Positions 23,227 through 31,241 of a stretch of DNA of 64,000 nucleotides are shown piece after piece. The stretch spans positions 744,001 to 808,000 of the forward strand of contig NZ_VFNH01000002.1 in assembly GCF_006715485.1 (NCBI RefSeq), written 5' to 3'. This DNA comes from Herbaspirillum sp. SJZ107. GTDB lineage: Bacteria; Pseudomonadota; Gammaproteobacteria; Burkholderiales; Burkholderiaceae_D. Within the stretch, counting starts at the first letter, position 1; each line of letters starts with the position of its first letter. The notes beneath the pieces were generated by a model. The model made no database searches and was not told the origin of the DNA. It was given only the letters and a program-made list of their open reading frames with translations. The translations under genes and the position numbers were made by a program.

Positions 23227-23517
23227 TTACTGGGCCACGACGGCCATGATGTCTTCTTCGCGCATGACCAGCAGCTCTTCGCCATTGACCTTGACGGCCT
23301 GGCCCGAGTATTTGCCGAACAGGACGCGGTCGCCGACTTTCACTTCCAGCGGACGGACGTTGCCGTTTTCTTGCACCTTACCGTTGCCCACGGCGAGGAC
23401 CTCACCCTGGTCCGGCTTTTCGGCTGCGGCATCAGGGATGATCAGGCCGGACGCAGTTTTCGTTTCCTGGTCGAGACGCTTCACGATCACGCGATCGTGC
23501 AAGGGGCGAAGGTTCAT
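23227..23517 (-). CDS. groS: Co-chaperonin GroES
   Basis: A 96-residue 10-kDa co-chaperonin that caps the GroEL ring. It begins [16 protein letters not shown] and contains the mobile loop [20 protein letters not shown] that contacts GroEL. First gene of the groESL operon, with AAGGAG before the ATG. The CIRCE operator and promoter lie about 80-130 bases upstream of the start. Confidence 0.99.
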   Translation of the reverse strand: MNLRPLHDRVIVKRLDQETKTASGLIIPDAAAEKPDQGEVLAVGNGKVQENGNVRPLEVKVGDRVLFGKYSGQAVKVNGEELLVMREEDIMAVVAQ

Positions 23518-23595
23518 GCAAAACTCCTTAGTTAATAATTGAATATCGTTTTTACGGAAGACCCCGGTTCAGACCGAGGCCGGTGTAAAGAGGTG

Positions 23596-23622
23596 TTAGC
23601 ACTCTACACTAACGAGTGCTAA
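23596..23622 (-). promoter_or_regulatory. CIRCE operator (HrcA binding site) of groESL
   Basis: The sequence is TTAGCACTC, nine bases, GAGTGCTAA, an exact match to the CIRCE consensus. HrcA, encoded elsewhere, would bind it and repress groESL when chaperonin is plentiful. Its upstream end touches the -10 element of the promoter. Confidence 0.97.
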
Positions 23623-23650
23623 TTATAGGGACGATAATTTGCCTTTTCAA
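23622..23650 (-). promoter_or_regulatory. groES promoter, sigma-70/sigma-32 type
   Basis: On the minus strand TTGAAA and TATAAT are 17 bases apart, a near-perfect housekeeping promoter. The same DNA reads CTTGAAA, 14 bases, CCCTATAA, close to the sigma-32 consensus CTTGAAA-N13/15-CCCCATNT. The -10 element directly abuts CIRCE, so HrcA would block the polymerase. Confidence 0.8.
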
Positions 23651-23845
23651 GCAGCTATGTTGGCGTTTTAACTGTCTTTTTTGAGAAGGCGCAAGCGAAA
23701 ATCGGCGCTGAGGCAATGCACCTCCCTGCCGTTTGCGACACAAACGGAGGCTGAGTAGCCGGCTGTGTCGTAGCGTTCAGTAAATGCATAAGCACGGAAG
23801 CCTATCATTCTTCGCCTGCGCAGGTGCGCACGCCAGCGAACCTTG

Positions 23846-23875
23846 TTGACGAAAAAATCGAGTCGGACCTATAGT
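23846..23875 (+). promoter_or_regulatory. Promoter of the zapB-like/zapA pair, apparently giving a leaderless mRNA
   Basis: TTGACG (23846-23851), 18 bases, TATAGT (23870-23875). The expected start point is about 23881-23882, at the ATG of the next gene. No Shine-Dalgarno precedes that ATG. Confidence 0.6.
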
Positions 23876-23880
23876 TATGA

Positions 23881-24123
23881 ATGATTTCCGAATTCCAAGA
23901 CCTATCCGACAAGATCGACCGGCTCGCGCAGCTGGCGCAGTCGCTGCGCAGCGAGAATTACCTGCTGCGCCAGGCGAATGCGCTGCTGAGCGCCGAGAAC
24001 GTCGACTTCAAGCACCGGCTGATCGCCGCCCAGCAACGCGTCGAGGCGATGCTGGCCCAGCTCGAGCCGCCGGCACCCGCCGAACAAGATTCCACCCCTG
24101 ACGACAGCGAGGCCGCACGATGA
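23881..24123 (+). CDS. Small coiled-coil protein, ZapB/TIGR02449-like
   Basis: This encodes 80 residues, almost all one amphipathic coiled coil (LSDKIDRLAQLAQSLRSEN, LLSAENVDFKHRLIAAQQ) with an acidic disordered tail. Proteins of this size and form next to zapA are ZapB-like division-septum factors (TIGR02449 type). The stop overlaps the zapA start (ATGA at 24120), so the two are translationally coupled. Start is set by an ATG at 23881; the predicted promoter leaves no room for a leader. Confidence 0.85.
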   Translation: MISEFQDLSDKIDRLAQLAQSLRSENYLLRQANALLSAENVDFKHRLIAAQQRVEAMLAQLEPPAPAEQDSTPDDSEAAR

Positions 24124-24431
24124 TCAACCTGGACGTACTGATCATGGGCCAGCCCTACCGCCTGGCCTGCCGCGACGGCGAGCAGAAGACGCTGCGCGAA
24201 GCCGTGGCCTACCTGGACGCCAAGATGTGCGCGCTGCGCGATTCGGGCAAGGTCAGGGGCACCGACCGCATCGCGGTGATGGCGGCGCTGTCGGTGGCGG
24301 CCGAGTTCCTGTCGGTGAAATCGCCGCAGGGGCCGCTGTCGGATATGACCATGATGGAAGTCAAGCAGAAACTGGAGTCGATGCACGCGGTGTTGGACAG
24401 TGTGCTGGCTCCGCAGGAAAATTTACTCTGA
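24120..24431 (+). CDS. zapA: Cell division protein ZapA
   Basis: A 103-residue protein. The N-terminal beta segment (INLDVLIMGQPYRLACRDGEQ) and the following helix (LREAVAYLDAKM) match ZapA, a dimer or tetramer that cross-links FtsZ protofilaments at the Z ring. The C-terminal half is the coiled coil used for oligomerisation. Overlaps the upstream ZapB-like gene by four bases. The 6S RNA gene follows, the order common in proteobacteria. Confidence 0.92.
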   Translation: MINLDVLIMGQPYRLACRDGEQKTLREAVAYLDAKMCALRDSGKVRGTDRIAVMAALSVAAEFLSVKSPQGPLSDMTMMEVKQKLESMHAVLDSVLAPQENLL

Positions 24432-24443
24432 GCCGGATTTCGT

Positions 24444-24471
24444 TTGACAAGCCGGTGCATCGTAGTAAACT
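24444..24471 (+). promoter_or_regulatory. Promoter of the 6S RNA gene
   Basis: TTGACA at 24444-24449, 16 bases, TAAACT at 24466-24471. Predicted start near 24478, which coincides with the start of the 6S closing stem. Confidence 0.7.
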
Positions 24472-24477
24472 GGCGCC

Positions 24478-24653
24478 TACCCTGCGGTGTTCGAGATTTG
24501 CCATATATTCCTTGAACCATTCAATCGCATAGGTTGCGGAACATTCTCGGTGGGCGTGATCGTCACTTGTTTGACGAACCCGAAATTGAGCTGACTGTGA
24601 CCACCTTGAGCCGTCAGGTTCGGGATGCCGGCAATAACGGCACAGGCGGGGCT
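24478..24653 (+). ncRNA. ssrS: 6S RNA
   Basis: About 176 bases between zapA and an EVE-domain gene, the usual place of ssrS. The ends can pair: CCCTGC (24480-24485) with GCGGGG (24646-24651), then GTGTT with GGCAC by G-U and Watson-Crick pairs. The middle is AT-richer and would form the open bubble. 6S RNA imitates an open promoter and holds sigma-70 RNA polymerase in stationary phase. Identification rests on position, length, closing stem and promoter. The exact ends are estimates. Confidence 0.85.
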
Positions 24654-24662
24654 ATAATCCGG

Positions 24663-24698
24663 AGCGGTTGCGACACCCAGGTGCGCAGCCGCTTTTTT
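24663..24698 (+). terminator. Intrinsic terminator after 6S RNA
   Basis: A 10-bp stem, AGCGGTTGCG (24663-24672) with CGCAGCCGCT (24684-24693) with one G-U pair, runs into TTTTTT. It ends just before the EVE gene. Confidence 0.8.
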
Positions 24699-24720
24699 AT
24701 TTGTGCTGGAGTCTGTACGC

Positions 24721-25221
24721 ATGCCTTACTGGCTGATGAAATCCGAACCCGACGAAGTGAGCTTCGACGACGTGCTGGCCGCCCCCGGCCAGACCGTCGC
24801 CTGGTTCGGCGTGCGCAACTACCAGGCCCGCAATTTCATGCGCGACGCGATGCAGCCCGGCGACGGCATCCTGTTCTACCATTCCAGCTGCGCCGTGCCC
24901 GGCGTGGCCGGCATCGCGGTGGTGGCCAGCACGCCCTACCCGGACGCCTCCCAGTTCGACGCGGCCAGCCCCTACCACGATCCCAAGGCCACGCCGGACA
25001 ACCCGCGCTGGATCTCGGTCGACGTCAAGGCGGTGGCGCAGGGGCGCTACCTGCCGCTGACCGAATTGCGCGGCGTGCCCGAACTCGAGGACATGGTGCT
25101 GCTGCAGAAGGGCAGCCGGCTGTCGGTGTCGCCGGTCACGGCGGGGCAGTGGAAGCGCATCCTGGCGTTGGCCGGTGTCGCCGATACCGTCGCCGCCGCG
25201 GCCGCCGGCCAGGCTGCCTGA
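24721..25221 (+). CDS. EVE-domain protein
   Basis: A 166-residue protein that is nearly all one EVE (PUA-like) domain. It starts with the typical MPYWLMKSEPDEVSFDD and contains WFGVRNYQARNFMRD and GDGILFYHSSC. EVE domains form an aromatic pocket that binds modified bases in nucleic acids. The exact cellular role of this housekeeping single-domain form is not established. Stop and next start are 13 bases apart. Confidence 0.93.
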   Translation: MPYWLMKSEPDEVSFDDVLAAPGQTVAWFGVRNYQARNFMRDAMQPGDGILFYHSSCAVPGVAGIAVVASTPYPDASQFDAASPYHDPKATPDNPRWISVDVKAVAQGRYLPLTELRGVPELEDMVLLQKGSRLSVSPVTAGQWKRILALAGVADTVAAAAAGQAA

Positions 25222-25234
25222 ACCGATACCGTCG

Positions 25235-26071
25235 ATGGGAGCCGGCTTCCTCGGACTCGACCCCGGCCTGATCCTCATCCTGCTGGCGATGGGCTGCTTC
25301 GGCGGCTTTTCGGCCGGCCTGCTCGGCATCGGCGGCGGCATGGTGCTGGTGCCCTTCATGACGATGATCTTCACGGCGCGCGGCTTCGCCCCGCACCTGG
25401 TCGTGCACATGGCGATCGCCACCTCGCTGGCCACCATTTTGTTTACCTCGATGTCGTCGATGCGCGCCCACCACCGCCACGGCGCCGTGCTGTGGCGGGT
25501 GGCGCGGCTGCTGGCGCCGGGCATCGTGATCGGTTCCCTCATCGGTCCCTGGATCGGCAAGCAGATGAATACCGCCATGCTGTCGCTGTTCTTCGCCGCC
25601 TTCGTCGCCTTTTCGGCGACCCAGATGCTGCTCAACAAGCGCCCCGGCGGCGGGCGCGACCTGCCCGGCACGCCCGGCATGCTGGCGGCCGGCGGGGTGG
25701 TCGGGCTGCTGTCCGGCTTCCTCGGCGCCGGCGGCGGCTTCGTCTCGATCCCGTTCATGACCTGGTGCCGCATCCCGATCCACAACGCGGTGGCGACCAG
25801 CGCCGCGCTCGGGTTCCCGATCGCGCTGGCGGGCACCGCGGCGAACATCTATTACGGCTGGAGCGAGCCCGACCTGCCGGCCGGCGCGCTCGGCTTCATC
25901 TGGGTGCCGGGGCTGGCCTTGATCGTAGTCGCCAGCATGACGGTGGCGCCGCTGGGCGCAAAGCTGGCGCACCGGCTGCCGGTGGTCAAGCTCAAGCGCA
26001 TCTTCGCCGGCATTTTTTACCTGCTGGCGGCGTACATGCTGTGGAAAGCCGTGTCTGGACGATTCAGCTGA
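25235..26071 (+). CDS. TSUP-family (TauE/SafE) membrane permease
   Basis: A 278-residue integral membrane protein with about eight helices in two repeats. Each repeat carries the glycine-rich TSUP signature: GGFSAGLLGIGGGMVLVPFM near the N-terminus and LSGFLGAGGGFVSIPFM in the second half. The family exports sulfite or organosulfonates in some bacteria; the substrate here is unknown. The ATG at 25235 is preferred over the upstream codon at 25175, which would lie inside the EVE gene. It is probably co-transcribed with the EVE gene and the M16 peptidase gene, 12 bases further on. Confidence 0.9.
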   Translation: MGAGFLGLDPGLILILLAMGCFGGFSAGLLGIGGGMVLVPFMTMIFTARGFAPHLVVHMAIATSLATILFTSMSSMRAHHRHGAVLWRVARLLAPGIVIGSLIGPWIGKQMNTAMLSLFFAAFVAFSATQMLLNKRPGGGRDLPGTPGMLAAGGVVGLLSGFLGAGGGFVSIPFMTWCRIPIHNAVATSAALGFPIALAGTAANIYYGWSEPDLPAGALGFIWVPGLALIVVASMTVAPLGAKLAHRLPVVKLKRIFAGIFYLLAAYMLWKAVSGRFS

Positions 26072-26083
26072 GGATACCGCCGC

Positions 26084-28990
26084 ATGCCGCCCCTATCGAC
26101 CCGCTTTGAACAGACCGGCAGCGATGCCGTGCCCGCGCTGCGCGCCACCATCGAACAGTACCGCGATCCGCACTCGGGCGCGCGCCACATCCACATGGCC
26201 ACCGATGCGCGGGAAAGCGCCTTCCTGGCGGGTTTTCCGAGCTTGCCCGATGCCAGCGACGGCCGCGCCCATATCCTCGAACACCTGGCCCTGAGCGGGT
26301 CGCAGCGTTTCCCGGTGCGCGCGCCGTTCTTTTCGATGCTGCGGCGCTCGCTCGCGACCCACATGAACGCCCGTACCGAGGCCGATCGCACCGCCTACCT
26401 GTTCGCCAGTACCGACGAGCGCGACTTCTTCAACCTGCTCGAGGTCTACCTGGACGCCTGCTTCCAGCCGACGCTGGACTACCTGGACTTCCTGCAGGAA
26501 GGCTGGCGCCACGTGTTCAAGGACGGGAAACTGGCCTTGCAGGGCGTCGTGCTCAACGAGATGAAGGGTGCCATGGCCGACCCGATGCATGCGCTGCGGC
26601 GCGGCATCCTAGCGCCGCTGCTGGCCGGCACCACCTACGCAGTCGATCCGGGCGGCGATCCGCTGGCGATACCTGGCCTGAGCCACGCCATGCTGCGCGC
26701 CTTCCACGCGCGCCACTATCATCCCTCGCAGGCGGTGTTCATGAGCGCGGGCCGGATCGCGCCGTCACGGATCCAGGAGCGCATCGCCAGCCAGGTGCCG
26801 GTGCCCGCCGGCAGCCGCATGCCGCGCCTGCAGCCTGCACTGGCGGCGTCGTGGCGCGCGCCGCGCGAGCAGCAGCTGCGCGTGCCGGCGCAAGGGCAGC
26901 AGCCGGACGGGCACGGCCTGCAACTGGCCTGGCTGCTCGGCGAAACGAACGATGCCTTTGGCCGCTGCTGCGCCGACCTGCTGTGGGCCGGCCTGCTCGG
27001 CGGCGCCGCGGCGCCCCTGCGCGCGGCCCTGGAGTCGGCGGGGTTCGGGCGGCCGTCGCGCCTGAACGGGCTGGAGACGGACATGCGCCAGATGGTGTTC
27101 CATGTCGGCATGGAAGGCTTGCATGCGGCGCAGGCCGGCGACGCTTCCGGCCTGATCCTGTCCACGCTGGAACGGGTGGCCGACGATGGCGTACCCCCGG
27201 CGCCCCTGCGCGCGGCGCTGCGCGACCTGCGCTACCGCCAGCGCGATACCGACGGCGGCGGCCACACGCCGTTCGCGCTGCGCCGCCTGCTGCAGGCCTT
27301 GCCGCTGGCGCTGTACGGCGGCGACGTGCTGGACGGGTTCGACAATGAACGCACGCTGGCGGCGCTGGACGAGCGCATCGAGGATCCGCGCTTCTTCAAG
27401 GGACTGGTGCGCGCGCTGCTCGACAATCCGACTCGCCTGGTGACCCATGTCGTGCCCGACCCCGGCTTTTTCGCGGCACGCGCCGAGGCCGAGCGGCAGA
27501 TGCTGGCCACGCGCCAGGCGGCGCTGTCCGGCGCCGGGCGCGCCCGCATCGACGCCGACGCCGCGGCGCTGGCCGCACGCCAGGCCATGGCGGACGACAA
27601 GGCGCTGCTGCCGCGCATCCGGCCCGCCGACATCGGTGCCGACCCCGGGCCGCCGGTGGCCGCGCCGCGCACCGTGGACGGCAGCGCGGTGGTCGCCGCG
27701 GCCACCAACGGCATCGTCCATGCCAGGGCGTTGTACCCCGTCTCGGACTTCGATGCCGACGACTGGCCGTGGCTGGACCTGTACGTGCGGCTGCTGCCGG
27801 GCCTGGGGACGGGCACCCGCGATTTCGCTGCCGCTGCGGCCTGGCGGCGCGCGGCGGCACCGGACTTCCAGGCCGTCGTCGAGACCGCCCTGGCGCCGGA
27901 CGGCAGGCTGCATCTCGACGTTGCCTTTGCCGCCGCCGGCCTGGATGGCGACGAGGCGGCGCTCGCCGGCCTGCTGGCGGCCAGCGTCGCCGGGGCGCGC
28001 TTCGACGAGAGCGCGCGCCTGGCCTTCCTGGCCGAGCGCCTGGTGCAGGAGCGCTGCGACGGCCTGGCCGGCGCCGGGCGCCAGTACGCGATGCTGGCTG
28101 CATGCGCGCCATGCTCGCCGGTCTACCGGTTCCGCAACGCGGTCGACGGGGTGCCGGCGCTGGCGTTTTACCGAGGGCTGAGGCAGCTGTGCCGCACCCC
28201 GGCGGGCGTGGCGCAGCTGGGTGCGCGCCTGGCGGCCGTGCATGCGCGGGTGACGGCCGCGGCGCCGGCGCGCCTGTGCATCGGCGCTGATGCCGCCGCA
28301 AGCGCGCTGGCACGCCTGCTGGCGGCGCCGGGTGCCTTCGGTACGGCTGCATCCGGTACGGCCGCCGCCGGCACCGCACAGAGTGGCGCCATCATTGCGC
28401 AGGCAGCGCCGGCCAACGTCGCCTTGCAGGCCGGCGGTCAGGTCAACCATTGCGCCATCGCCTGGCGCGCTCCCGGCATCGATCATCCGGATGCCGCGCC
28501 GCTGGCGCTGGCGGCCGAACTGCTGGCGGCCCGGCTGCACCGCGCGCTGCGCGAACAGGGCGGGGCCTACGGCGCCCTTGCGCACTACGACGGCGACGCG
28601 CAGCTGTTCGCCATGGCTTCCGTGCACGACCCGCGCCTGGCCGGCACCTATGCCGATTTCAGTGCCGCGCTGGACGCGCTGGCCGATGCCGGCCCCGATC
28701 CGGCATCCTTCGAGGAGGCCATCGTCAGCGCGATCAAGGGCATCGACCGGCCGCTGCCGCCGCACCGGGATGCGCTGCATGCCTGGCGCATGGGGCGCGC
28801 CGGCATCGCCCCGGCCCTGCGTGGGCGCCTGCGCAGCGCCGTGCTGGCCTGCACCCCGGCGCAGGTGCGCGCCGCGGCCGCCGCCTGGCTGTTGCCGGCG
28901 GGCGCCAGCCGCGCCGCCTTTGCCGGCGCCGGCGGGCAGGATCTGGCCGGGCTGGACCCGCTCGACCTGGGCGCCTTGTTGGCGTCCTGA
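26084..28990 (+). CDS. M16C (PreP-like) zinc metallopeptidase
   Basis: A 968-residue insulinase-superfamily protease of the presequence-protease subfamily M16C. The inverted zinc motif HILEH is at residues 63-67 (ligands His63 and His67, catalytic Glu66), with the third ligand at Glu159 in VVLNEMKGAM. Other family blocks are SGSQRFPVRAPFFSML, LLEVYLDACFQPTL and YAVDPGGDPLAIPGL. There is no signal peptide. The C-terminal half is poorly conserved and very Ala-rich, but full length for the family. It degrades short unstructured peptides in known relatives. It lies 179 bases upstream of pqqA on the same strand, and the PQQ cluster lacks pqqF, so a role in cutting crosslinked PqqA is possible but unproven. 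Confidence 0.9.
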   Translation: MPPLSTRFEQTGSDAVPALRATIEQYRDPHSGARHIHMATDARESAFLAGFPSLPDASDGRAHILEHLALSGSQRFPVRAPFFSMLRRSLATHMNARTEADRTAYLFASTDERDFFNLLEVYLDACFQPTLDYLDFLQEGWRHVFKDGKLALQGVVLNEMKGAMADPMHALRRGILAPLLAGTTYAVDPGGDPLAIPGLSHAMLRAFHARHYHPSQAVFMSAGRIAPSRIQERIASQVPVPAGSRMPRLQPALAASWRAPREQQLRVPAQGQQPDGHGLQLAWLLGETNDAFGRCCADLLWAGLLGGAAAPLRAALESAGFGRPSRLNGLETDMRQMVFHVGMEGLHAAQAGDASGLILSTLERVADDGVPPAPLRAALRDLRYRQRDTDGGGHTPFALRRLLQALPLALYGGDVLDGFDNERTLAALDERIEDPRFFKGLVRALLDNPTRLVTHVVPDPGFFAARAEAERQMLATRQAALSGAGRARIDADAAALAARQAMADDKALLPRIRPADIGADPGPPVAAPRTVDGSAVVAAATNGIVHARALYPVSDFDADDWPWLDLYVRLLPGLGTGTRDFAAAAAWRRAAAPDFQAVVETALAPDGRLHLDVAFAAAGLDGDEAALAGLLAASVAGARFDESARLAFLAERLVQERCDGLAGAGRQYAMLAACAPCSPVYRFRNAVDGVPALAFYRGLRQLCRTPAGVAQLGARLAAVHARVTAAAPARLCIGADAAASALARLLAAPGAFGTAASGTAAAGTAQSGAIIAQAAPANVALQAGGQVNHCAIAWRAPGIDHPDAAPLALAAELLAARLHRALREQGGAYGALAHYDGDAQLFAMASVHDPRLAGTYADFSAALDALADAGPDPASFEEAIVSAIKGIDRPLPPHRDALHAWRMGRAGIAPALRGRLRSAVLACTPAQVRAAAAAWLLPAGASRAAFAGAGGQDLAGLDPLDLGALLAS

Positions 28991-28992
28991 GT

Positions 28993-29022
28993 GGCGTACC
29001 AAGCGGCGTACCAAGCGGCGTA
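28993..29022 (+). repeat. Short tandem repeat GGCGTACCAAGC, 2.5 copies
   Basis: Two exact 12-base units and half a third lie immediately after the M16 stop codon. Because 12 is a multiple of three, this could be a remnant of repeat growth at the end of the gene. No function is apparent. Confidence 0.8.
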
Positions 29023-29169
29023 ATGACGTGCCGCGGCGGCCACGCTGCGCACGCTTGCATGTTCATGATCTGGCAGGATCGGCCGGATTTTGTCACAATG
29101 CTCATCGGCGGCACCGCAAGCGCCGCCGGCATTTCGTCCAACCGCGACATCCACCGAAGGAGACGCATC

Positions 29170-29244
29170 ATGACCTGGCAAACCCCGCAAGCGATCGACG
29201 TTCGCCTCGGCTTCGAAATCACGATGTACATTTCGAACCGTTGA
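29170..29244 (+). CDS. pqqA: PqqA, PQQ precursor peptide
   Basis: A 24-residue peptide, [19 protein letters not shown] then YISNR. It holds the diagnostic E-x3-Y core: Glu16 and Tyr20, the two residues that PqqE crosslinks and that become the PQQ skeleton. An AAGGAG ribosome binding site lies eight bases upstream. It is followed by pqqB after 76 bases, and strong expression relative to the enzymes is expected as in other PQQ clusters. Confidence 0.97.
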   Translation: MTWQTPQAIDVRLGFEITMYISNR

Positions 29245-29320
29245 TCGTCAACCGCCGGCAGGCCTCGGACGCGTTCCGTCGCCCGCCGGCACCGCTTGCC
29301 TTCATCACCTGGAACACCCT

Positions 29321-30235
29321 TTGAAAATCCGTATCCTCGGTTCGGCGGCCGGCGGCGGTTTCCCGCAATGGAACTGCAACTGCGTCAACTGCGATGGCGT
29401 GCGCAAGGGCACCATCGACGCCGTCCCGCGCACCCAATCCTCGATCGCCGTCAGTGAAAACGACACCGACTGGCTCCTCATCAACGCCTCGCCCGACATC
29501 CTGGCCCAGATCCGCGCCAATCCGGCCCTGCAGCCGGCGCGCGCGATCCGCGACAGCGGCATCGCCGCGGTCCTGCTGATGGACGCGCAGATCGACCACG
29601 TCACCGGTCTCCTGATGCTGCGCGAGCGCGGCAGCCCGCTGCCGCTGTACGCCACCGAACAGGTGCTGGCCGACCTGGCCCAGGCCCTGCCGATCACGCG
29701 CGTGCTCGGGCACTACTGCGGCGTCGATGCGCGCCAGCTCGCCATCGACGGCGCCGCGCTGGCGATTCCGCCGCTGGCCGCCACCACCATCCTGCCGGTG
29801 CCGCTGCTGAGCAAGGCGCCGCCGTATTCGCCGCACCGCGACGACCCGCACCCGGGCGACAACATCGGCCTGACGATCCGCAACGGCGCCAGCGGCAAGA
29901 GCCTGTTCTATGCACCCGGGCTGGGCGAGATCACGCCGGCCGTGGAAGAGGCCATGCGCAGCGCCGACGTGCTGCTGGTGGACGGCACCTGCTGGAGCGA
30001 CGACGAGATGCTCACCATGGGCCTGTCGAAAAAGACCGCGCGCATGATGGGCCACCTGGCGCAATCCGGCCCCGGCGGCATGATCGAGCTGCTCGACCGC
30101 ATGCCCGCAAGCCGCAAGATCCTCATCCACATCAACAACAGCAATCCGATCCTGCGCGAGGACGGGCCGCAGCGCGCCGTGCTGGCCGCGCACGGCATCG
30201 AGGTCGCCCTGGACGGCATGGACATCGAACTATGA
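29321..30235 (+). CDS. pqqB: PqqB, PQQ biosynthesis metallo-hydroxylase
   Basis: A 304-residue protein of the metallo-beta-lactamase fold. PqqB is an iron-dependent hydroxylase acting on the Glu-Tyr crosslinked intermediate. The N-terminus [23 protein letters not shown] is canonical and carries conserved cysteines. The metal-site region has [12 protein letters not shown]. The only in-frame start that fits the family is TTG at 29321, with GGA at 29311 upstream. The stop overlaps the pqqC start by four bases. Confidence 0.97.
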   Translation: MKIRILGSAAGGGFPQWNCNCVNCDGVRKGTIDAVPRTQSSIAVSENDTDWLLINASPDILAQIRANPALQPARAIRDSGIAAVLLMDAQIDHVTGLLMLRERGSPLPLYATEQVLADLAQALPITRVLGHYCGVDARQLAIDGAALAIPPLAATTILPVPLLSKAPPYSPHRDDPHPGDNIGLTIRNGASGKSLFYAPGLGEITPAVEEAMRSADVLLVDGTCWSDDEMLTMGLSKKTARMMGHLAQSGPGGMIELLDRMPASRKILIHINNSNPILREDGPQRAVLAAHGIEVALDGMDIEL

Positions 30236-30957
30236 ACGACATCACCCGCAGCGACGCCACGCAGCCGTGGTCGCGCGCCGAATTCGAAGCGCAGCTGCGC
30301 GCGATGGGCAAGGGCTACCACATCCACCATCCGTTCAACGTGCGCATGAACGCGGGCCTGTGCTCGCCGGCGCAGATCCGCGGCTGGATCGCCAACCGCT
30401 TCTACTACCAGTTCATCATCCCCAAGAAGGACGCGGCGATCCTGTCGAACTGCGACGACCGCGAGACGCGCCGGCTGTGGATCGCGCGCATCCTCGACCA
30501 CGACGGCTACGGCGACTACCAGGGCGACGCCGAGGGCGGCATGGAAGCCTGGACCCGGCTGGGCGAGGCCGCCGGCATCCCGCGCGCCGAGCTGTGGTCG
30601 CTGCAGCACGTGGTGCCGGCGGTGCGCTTCGCCTGCGACGCCTATGTCGACTTCGCGCGCCGTTCGCCTTGGCAGGAAGCGGTGTGCTCGTCGCTGACCG
30701 AGATGTTCGCGCCGCAGATCCACAAGGACCGGCTGGCCGGCTGGCCCGCGCATTACCCGTGGGTCGAGGCGGACGGACTGACCTACTTCCGTACCCGCAT
30801 CCCGCTGGCCCAGCGCGACGTCGAGCACGGCCTGTCGGTCACGCTCGATTATTTCACGACGCGCGAACAGCAGGAGCGCGCACTCGCCATCCTGAAATTC
30901 AAGCTGGACATCCTGTGGGCCATGCTGGATGCCATCGAAAAGGCCTATCCCGAATGA
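30232..30957 (+). CDS. pqqC: PqqC, pyrroloquinoline quinone synthase
   Basis: A 241-residue cofactorless oxidase that closes the rings and performs the last eight-electron oxidation to PQQ. All-helical TenA/PqqC fold, with characteristic segments [33 protein letters not shown] and RILDHDGYG. Length agrees with the family (about 240-250). ATGA overlaps at both ends, with pqqB and with pqqD, show tight translational coupling. Confidence 0.98.
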   Translation: MNDITRSDATQPWSRAEFEAQLRAMGKGYHIHHPFNVRMNAGLCSPAQIRGWIANRFYYQFIIPKKDAAILSNCDDRETRRLWIARILDHDGYGDYQGDAEGGMEAWTRLGEAAGIPRAELWSLQHVVPAVRFACDAYVDFARRSPWQEAVCSSLTEMFAPQIHKDRLAGWPAHYPWVEADGLTYFRTRIPLAQRDVEHGLSVTLDYFTTREQQERALAILKFKLDILWAMLDAIEKAYPE

Positions 30958-31241
30958 GTACTGCATCCACCCCCGCCACCCCGGCGATCCCGGCCACCCC
31001 GTCGATCAACCGCCGCTTCCGCCTGCAGTGGGAACCGGCCCAGGACAGCCACGTCCTGCTGTACCCGGAAGGGATGGTCAAGCTGAACGCCAGCGCCGGC
31101 GAGATCCTGGCCTGCTGCGACGGCGTGCGCAGCGTCGACGAGATCGTGACCATGCTGGAAGCGAAGTTCCAGACCCAGGGCCTGCGCGGCGACATCGAGC
31201 ATTTCCTGGCCTACGCCAGCCAGCAGGGGTGGGTCGTGTGA
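30954..31241 (+). CDS. pqqD: PqqD, PqqA chaperone
   Basis: A 95-residue RiPP recognition element. PqqD binds the PqqA peptide and delivers it to PqqE. The RRE fold is seen in [37 protein letters not shown] and [13 protein letters not shown]. The N-terminal 17 residues are a Thr/Ala/Pro-rich, probably flexible extension. It overlaps pqqC by four bases and pqqE by one base. Confidence 0.96.
   Translation: MSTASTPATPAIPATPSINRRFRLQWEPAQDSHVLLYPEGMVKLNASAGEILACCDGVRSVDEIVTMLEAKFQTQGLRGDIEHFLAYASQQGWVV

Noticed and set aside
23736..23770. Inverted repeat CGACACA / TGTGTCG upstream of the zapB-like gene
   Set aside because: Seven-base arms around a 21-base loop are not far from chance. It lies more than 75 bases from the promoter.
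24653..24658. Perfect TATAAT box ahead of the EVE gene
   Set aside because: No -35 hexamer at 16-18 bases, and the 6S terminator lies directly downstream. Probably chance, although weak promoter activity for the EVE gene is possible.
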